Assembly: GCF_010998615.1 (NCBI RefSeq)
Contig: NZ_JAAEAH010000033.1
Span: 25,279 to 89,278, forward strand
Length of the DNA stretch: 64,000 nucleotides
Reading direction: 5' to 3'
DNA from: Myxococcus sp. CA023
Lineage (GTDB): Bacteria; Myxococcota; Myxococcia; Myxococcales; Myxococcaceae
Part shown: positions 59,453 to 64,000 of the stretch, piece by piece
Position numbering within the stretch: position 1 is the stretch's first letter
How the letters are laid out: each line of letters starts with the position of its first letter
Program-made: the position numbers and the translations under genes
The notes under the pieces: model-generated
The model's input: the letters and a program-made list of their open reading frames with translations, nothing else
What the model was told of the DNA's origin: nothing
The model's database searches: none

Positions 59453-59683
59453 TCAGGGGGCCGACGTCGTGTCGGCGTCCGAGCTGCTCGGGACCGGCGC
59501 GTCGGGGGCCTTGTCCTCGCGCTCCGGCGCTCCTTCCAGCGGTTCATTCGCGGGCTGGCGAATCAAGACGCCCACCCTCGCGTTCCGGGGCGAGCCCAGG
59601 TCGACAGGGCCTCCTGGGATGCCCAACTGCACGTAGCCGCAGCCGAACAGCGCGAAGAGCGGAATGATGGCCAGACGGCGCAT
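59453..59683 (-). CDS. Small lipoprotein of unknown function
   Basis: GGAGG lies about 7 bases before the ATG. The product has 76 residues: a short signal peptide with lipobox LFGC (Cys15) and an acidic, Pro/Ser-rich, probably disordered tail. No domain is recognised. It lies 199 bases downstream of the transporter gene on the same strand. Confidence 0.72.
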   Translation of the reverse strand: MRRLAIIPLFALFGCGYVQLGIPGGPVDLGSPRNARVGVLIRQPANEPLEGAPEREDKAPDAPVPSSSDADTTSAP

Positions 59684-59882
59684 GGGCGGACCTCCGTGAG
59701 CGACGGGCCCATTCAACCGCGTGCCGCGTGTGGGATTCCAGGGCCGAGGGGAGGGCATGTCGAGCGGAACACGGGGCCCACGCCGGGCGAGGTCAAATTC
59801 GATGAGGGCTCCGTCATTCCCACGGACGATGCGAGCACGCTGGGGAGCCGCGACAAGAACCTGGTCGTCCGCATGAAGAACC

Positions 59883-61781
59883 TCATCTGAGCCGCCCCCG
59901 CCGGCCCGAGGGTTCGTGCAGGTACCAGGGCGCGTTGATGACGACGACACGGGGCCCGCCGCGAACCAGGAGCATCATCTTCAACAGCGTGGCGGTGTGG
60001 CTGGGGAGGATGAAGTGGTGCCAGCGGCGCTCGACGAGCTCTGGCACCAGCACCGCGATGAACCGGCCCGGATGCTCCGCGGCGAGCTTCCGGACGTAGC
60101 CCAGCAACGGGTCCACGACCTGGCGGTAGGTCGGCACGAGCACGTCCAGCCGAGGCACTGGCCGCCCCGCCTTCCGAAGAGGGGCGGCCACCTGCCACTC
60201 CCAGCGCTGCGCCAAATGCTCCGGTGCGTCCGGTTGTCCTAGGACCTGCACGGCGTACACATCCGGGGACATGGACAGGGCCAGCCGCAAGCCCTTCTGC
60301 GCCACTCGGTCCAGGCGCCGGAGGGGCACCACCACCACGGGCGCGACGAGCGCCTGCACCGGGATGGGGTGGAGTGTCTCGGTGGCGGCGCGGACGCGCT
60401 CGGCGTGGCGCCGCGCGGTCCGGAGCAGCGCATAGGACAGGGGAATGAAGACGACGGTCAGCCAGGCGCCCTCCTCGAACTTGGCCGCCGCCACCACACA
60501 CAGCGCCAGGGCGGTGCAGGCCGCGCCCACGCCATTCACCCACTGGAACCGCCGCGTGCCGTGCCCGCCCTGGCGCCGCCAGTGCATGACCATGCCGAGC
60601 TGGGACAACGTGAAGGCAGACAGGGCCCCCACCGCGAACAGCGGGATGAGGTGGTCCGTCACGCCGTCGAACACCACCAGCAGCACGGCGGCCAGCAGGG
60701 TCAGGGTGACGATGCCCGTGGAGTACACGAGGCGCTGGCCCACGTGGGCGAACGCCGGAGGCAGGTTGCTGTCGAGCGCCAGCGCGCGGCACAGGCGGGG
60801 GAAGTCCGCGAAGCTCGTGTTGGCGGACAGGCAGAGCACGCAGACGATGGCCGCCAGCGTCACGTAGTAGAAGGCACCGCGCCCGGTGACCGCGGCCACG
60901 ATTTGGGACAGCACGCTCTGGTAGCCGGCCTGACCCGGCGCGGTCGCGCCGATGTCATAGGCATGGCTCAGCCACGCCACGCCGCAGAGCAGCATCACCA
61001 GGATGCTCACGATGCACATCAACGTCCGGCGCGCGTTGCGCACGCGGGACTCGCGGAAGATGGGCACGCCGTTGCTGACGGCCTCGATGCCCGTCATCGC
61101 CGTGCAACCGCTGGCGAAGGCGTGCATCAGCAGCCAGAGGCTCGCCGTGGCCGTGCTCTCCGGGAGCCTGGGTGGGGCGACGACGGGGATGGGACTTCCA
61201 TTGGACGTGAGCACCTTCCAGACGCCCGTGAGCAGGGTGATGCCCAGGCAGCCGACGAACAGGTAGGTGGGCAGCAGGAAGGCCATGCCCGCGGCGCGGA
61301 TGCCTCGCAGGTTCACCACCATGATGAAGCCAAGCAGCACCAGGCACAGGAGCAGGGTGTGGGGGAACAGGCTGGGGATGGCGGAGACGAGCGCGCCCAC
61401 GCCGGCTGAGATGGCCACCGCGACGTTGAGCACGTAGTCCAGTCCCAGCGCGGCGGCCGCGAGCAGCGCGGGCCTCACGCCCAGGTTGGCGCGGGCCACG
61501 GAGAACGAGCCGCCGCCGTCGGGATACGCGGCGATGGTCTGCCGGTAGGAGAACTGCACCACGAGCAGCAGCGCCACGATGATGCTGGTGAGCAGGCCGA
61601 TGTACCGCGGCCCGGCGCTGCCCAGCACGAGCAGGACGGTGAGCGCGGCCTCGGGCCCGTAGGCGGCGGAGGCCAGCGCGTCCAGCCCGAGCACGGGGAT
61701 ACCGGTCAGCGGACCTATCTTCTCCTCTTCCGCCTGCTCGTTCGGAATGGGCCTGCCGAACAGGAGCTGCCGCAAGGACAT
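59883..61781 (-). CDS. APC-superfamily transporter, KimA/YdaO-like
   Basis: From the ATG at 61781 the protein has 632 residues; an ATG at 61832 adds 17. About twelve transmembrane helices occupy residues 25-450, with the unwound helix-1 motif GLDALASAAYGPEAAL near 30-45. A soluble C-terminal part (about 455-630) resembles the regulatory domain of KimA, a c-di-AMP-sensitive potassium importer. APC proteins without a C-terminal domain are amino acid permeases, so potassium uptake is favoured but not proven. It would be in the inner membrane. No clear ribosome site. Confidence 0.85.
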   Translation of the reverse strand: MSLRQLLFGRPIPNEQAEEEKIGPLTGIPVLGLDALASAAYGPEAALTVLLVLGSAGPRYIGLLTSIIVALLLVVQFSYRQTIAAYPDGGGSFSVARANLGVRPALLAAAALGLDYVLNVAVAISAGVGALVSAIPSLFPHTLLLCLVLLGFIMVVNLRGIRAAGMAFLLPTYLFVGCLGITLLTGVWKVLTSNGSPIPVVAPPRLPESTATASLWLLMHAFASGCTAMTGIEAVSNGVPIFRESRVRNARRTLMCIVSILVMLLCGVAWLSHAYDIGATAPGQAGYQSVLSQIVAAVTGRGAFYYVTLAAIVCVLCLSANTSFADFPRLCRALALDSNLPPAFAHVGQRLVYSTGIVTLTLLAAVLLVVFDGVTDHLIPLFAVGALSAFTLSQLGMVMHWRRQGGHGTRRFQWVNGVGAACTALALCVVAAAKFEEGAWLTVVFIPLSYALLRTARRHAERVRAATETLHPIPVQALVAPVVVVPLRRLDRVAQKGLRLALSMSPDVYAVQVLGQPDAPEHLAQRWEWQVAAPLRKAGRPVPRLDVLVPTYRQVVDPLLGYVRKLAAEHPGRFIAVLVPELVERRWHHFILPSHTATLLKMMLLVRGGPRVVVINAPWYLHEPSGRRGRLR

Positions 61782-61907
61782 GCCTGAAAGGTAGTGCCGC
61801 GCTCCCGGGGGCTCCGACAGGCGACGGGCCATGCGCCCGGCCCTACTTGGAAAGTTCCTGCGTGCTGCGCACCCTCGTCATGGATTCCCGTGCATGACGG
61901 AGGCGCG

Positions 61908-62219
61908 ATGACCCCGTCCGGTTTGACGGCCGAGCAGCTTCAACACCAGGTGCATTCGCTGAAGGAAGTGGCCCTGGCGCTCGCGGAGGTGATGGGCTGC
62001 CTCGGCCTCCGCCCCGCGGTGACGGGTCGCTATCGCATGGGCGACATCCGTCACTGCTTCGCGGACATCTCCCTGGGGCGTGAGCTGCTGGGGTACGCAC
62101 CCCGGGTTTCCTTCCACGACGGGCTCGCGGAGCTGTCGTCGTGGCTCGAAGACCAGGTGGCGACGGACCGCGTGGCGGAGGCGCGCGCGGAACTCGAGGC
62201 GCGAGGGCTGACCGAATGA
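61908..62219 (+). CDS. C-terminal remnant of an NAD-dependent sugar epimerase
   Basis: GGAGG is 4 bases before the ATG, so the 103-residue product is probably made. Residues from about 38 (VTGRYRMGDIRHCFADISLGRELLGY) are the C-terminal substrate-binding end of a short-chain NDP-sugar epimerase/dehydratase, and the Rossmann half with GxxGxxG and YxxxK is missing. Residues 1-37 do not belong to that fold and look newly adopted. Its stop overlaps the next epimerase's start (ATGA). It is most likely a truncated duplicate, though a regulatory or hybrid role is possible. Confidence 0.72.
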   Translation: MTPSGLTAEQLQHQVHSLKEVALALAEVMGCLGLRPAVTGRYRMGDIRHCFADISLGRELLGYAPRVSFHDGLAELSSWLEDQVATDRVAEARAELEARGLTE

Positions 62220-63316
62220 GCGCGGCGGAACCTTGGGAGGTGGATGGGGGCAGGACGGTCATCTTCGGCGGGGCCGGCTTCATCGGCTCCAACCTGGCGG
62301 ACCACTACCTGTCCGCGGGGCGGACCGTGCGCGTCGTCGACAACCTGACGCGCCCCGGCGTGGTGCACAACCTGCGTTGGCTCCAGGCCCGGCATGGCGC
62401 CCGGCTGGAGGTGATGACGGCGGACGTACGGGACGCCAATGCGGTGAAGCAATCCGTCGTCGGCGCCAGCCAGGTCTTCCACTTCGCGGCCCAGGTGGCT
62501 GTTACCACCAGCCTGGAGGTGCCCGTCACCGACTTCGAGGTCAACGCGGGCGGCACCCTGAACGTGCTGGAGGCGCTGCGTGCCATGGAGCGGCCCGCCT
62601 CGCTCGTCTTCACCTCCACCAACAAGGTCTACGGCTGCATGCCGGGCGTGGAGCTCGTCCAGAAGCCCAGCCGCTACGAGCCTCGGGACGCGGGCCTGCG
62701 CGGTCACGGCGTGGGGGAGGCCTGCCCGCTGGACTTCGATAGCCCCCATGGTTGCTCCAAGGGCGCGGCGGACCAGTACGTGCTCGACTACGCGCGGGCC
62801 TACGGGCTGAGGACGGTGGTGTTCCGGATGAGTTGCATCTACGGCCCCCGGCAGTTCGGCACCGAGGACCAGGGCTGGGTGGCGCACTTCCTCTGGCGCA
62901 TGCTCGAAGGCCGGCCCCTCACGCTCTACGGGGATGGCAAGCAGGTGCGGGACATCCTCGACGTGGACGACCTGGTGCGCGCTCTCGGCCTGGCGCAGCA
63001 GCACATCGGACGGCTCAAGGGGCAGGCCTTCAACATCGGCGGCGGCCCGTCGCGGACGGTGAGCCTGCTGGAGTTGCTGGGCCTCATCTCGCAGCGCACC
63101 GGCCTGCGTCCCGCGCTCCAGTTCGAGGATTGGCGGACGGGGGACCCGCGCTACTACGTCTCCGACACCCGCAAGTTCCAGACAGCCACGGGGTGGGCGC
63201 CCCAGGTGGGAATCGCCGAGGGCGTGGACCGGCTCCACGACTGGCTGCGGACCCTGATGCTCGAGCGGCCGGTGGCGTTCCGGCAGGGAGGGGCGCGTGA
63301 AGTCCCCGCAGGCTAG
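62216..63316 (+). CDS. NDP-sugar epimerase/dehydratase (SDR), CDP-tyvelose epimerase-like
   Basis: The protein has 366 residues. The NAD loop is GGAGFIG (18-24). The segment normally reading YGCSKGAADQYV has His178 in place of the catalytic Tyr, with Lys182 kept (HGCSK). SCIYGPRQFGTEDQGWV and YGDGKQVRDILDVDD are hallmarks of CDP-paratose/tyvelose 2-epimerases. It should act on nucleotide sugars for surface polysaccharide. Translation is coupled to the upstream remnant. The gene at 63409, a glycosyltransferase, may share the pathway. Activity is doubtful given the His. Confidence 0.87.
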   Translation: MSAAEPWEVDGGRTVIFGGAGFIGSNLADHYLSAGRTVRVVDNLTRPGVVHNLRWLQARHGARLEVMTADVRDANAVKQSVVGASQVFHFAAQVAVTTSLEVPVTDFEVNAGGTLNVLEALRAMERPASLVFTSTNKVYGCMPGVELVQKPSRYEPRDAGLRGHGVGEACPLDFDSPHGCSKGAADQYVLDYARAYGLRTVVFRMSCIYGPRQFGTEDQGWVAHFLWRMLEGRPLTLYGDGKQVRDILDVDDLVRALGLAQQHIGRLKGQAFNIGGGPSRTVSLLELLGLISQRTGLRPALQFEDWRTGDPRYYVSDTRKFQTATGWAPQVGIAEGVDRLHDWLRTLMLERPVAFRQGGAREVPAG

Positions 63317-63408
63317 AGGGCTTCACCTACATCGGTATCGGGCGCGGCTGACGCACGGCTCCGGGTGGCTCTGGCGGGCTTGGGGTGCTATCCCCACGCA
63401 TCGCCCCG

Positions 63409-64000
63409 ATGAGCACCGACGCCCCGACTGCCGCCGCGCCCCCTGATGTCTTTCAAAAGCGTCTTGATGGACTGCTCATCGTGGCGCTCGTCGTCTGGGG
63501 ATTGGCCCAACTGGCGCCTCACCTGGCGCATCCGGCCATCTACATCTGGGACGAGGCGATGCACCAGGCCGCCGCGCGCGGCACGCACGACACCTTCTTC
63601 ACGCCGCACATCTACAAGGACCCGGTCTTCCCCGCGGACCCGCGCCACTGGTGGGCCGCGCACGTGTGGATGCACAAGCCCACGGGGCCCTTCTGGTTCG
63701 GCGCGCTGATGATGCACGTGGTGGGCGTGACGCCGCTGGCGTTGCGGCTGGCCTCGCTCCTGGGGCACCTGGCCGCGGCGGTGTCCATCTACCTCATCGC
63801 GCGCAGGCCCGCTGGGCGCTTCTGGGCCATGCTGGGGGCGGCGGGTTTCCTCGCCATGCCCTTTGGCTGGCAGCTCGTCCAGGGGCGCATCTTCGGCGAT
63901 GTGACGGATTGCACCCTGACGGGCTGCAACGCCGTCGCGGTGGCGCTCCTGTTCCACGCCACGCGCCAGGGCTCCTGGCGGTGGGGGCTGGCGGCAGGGG
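63409..64000 (+). CDS. ArnT/PMT-like membrane glycosyltransferase, N-terminal part
   Basis: The gene is cut by the window end; 197 residues are visible from the ATG at 63409. The first helix (about 20-40) is followed by a periplasmic loop with WDEAMHQAAARG, an Asp-Glu pair as in the catalytic loop of ArnT and protein mannosyltransferases (GT39/GT83). More helices follow near 100-185. Such enzymes move sugars from polyprenyl-phosphate donors to lipid A or proteins at the outer face of the inner membrane. The start has no strong ribosome site. It lies 92 bases after the epimerase gene. Confidence 0.75.
   Translation, partial: MSTDAPTAAAPPDVFQKRLDGLLIVALVVWGLAQLAPHLAHPAIYIWDEAMHQAAARGTHDTFFTPHIYKDPVFPADPRHWWAAHVWMHKPTGPFWFGALMMHVVGVTPLALRLASLLGHLAAAVSIYLIARRPAGRFWAMLGAAGFLAMPFGWQLVQGRIFGDVTDCTLTGCNAVAVALLFHATRQGSWRWGLAAG

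Noticed and set aside
59696..59890. 64-codon plus-strand frame in the gap before the transporter gene
   Set aside because: No ribosome site of note, no recognisable sequence, and it runs into the transporter gene's stop region.

Overview
The window is very GC-rich and strongly biased to G/C in third codon positions. It carries a large NRPS cluster, many lipobox lipoproteins, multihaem cytochromes, SMI1/KNR4-type proteins and a B-family DNA polymerase. This mix fits a myxobacterium, most likely Myxococcaceae (Myxococcus/Corallococcus-like). That placement is inferred from gene content only. I saw no rRNA, tRNA or CRISPR array.

Region 1 (1-30268) is a non-ribosomal peptide locus behind the tail of an aminotransferase gene and a fatty acid desaturase gene. 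A plus-strand set encodes an A-KR-T initiation protein (3200-7249), two FtsX/MacB-type permeases and a LolA-like periplasmic protein. It converges, with no base between the stop codons, on a minus-strand set: an outer-membrane barrel protein followed by a 5604-residue, five-module C-A-T synthetase ending in a thioesterase (11470-28284). My reading is that the A-KR-T protein loads and reduces an alpha-keto (or similar) starter, the synthetase adds five residues (the fourth probably Asn) and releases the product, and the permeases, LolA-like protein and barrel move it to or through the outer membrane. A methyltransferase gene (1610-3133) is divergent from the starter gene and may decorate the product. 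No ATPase gene for the permeases is present.

Region 2 (30269-39392) may be the most novel part. A 56-codon gene with a strong ribosome binding site and an acidic C-terminal helix is coupled to a Rieske oxygenase gene. Next come a dihaem cytochrome c lipoprotein, an OmcA/MtrC-like multihaem lipoprotein and a further lipoprotein. A TldD/TldE metalloprotease pair follows directly. Small peptide, oxidative enzyme and TldD/TldE together suggest an uncharacterised ribosomal peptide (RiPP) system or a peptide-linked redox system; this is inference.

Region 3 (39393-51700) is mostly housekeeping and accessory: a cold-shock protein with a clear terminator, a WYL regulator, a B-family DNA polymerase, membrane proteins, a paired M16 peptidase operon, SMI1/KNR4-like and beta-solenoid-like proteins, and a decayed gene fragment.

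Region 4 (51701-64000) holds surface and envelope functions: a GH18 protein with an altered catalytic motif, two divergent paralogous beta-helix lipoproteins, a GNAT acetyltransferase, a small lipoprotein, a KimA/APC-type transporter, a truncated and a full-length sugar epimerase (the latter with His in place of the catalytic Tyr), and the start of an ArnT/PMT-like glycosyltransferase cut by the window edge.
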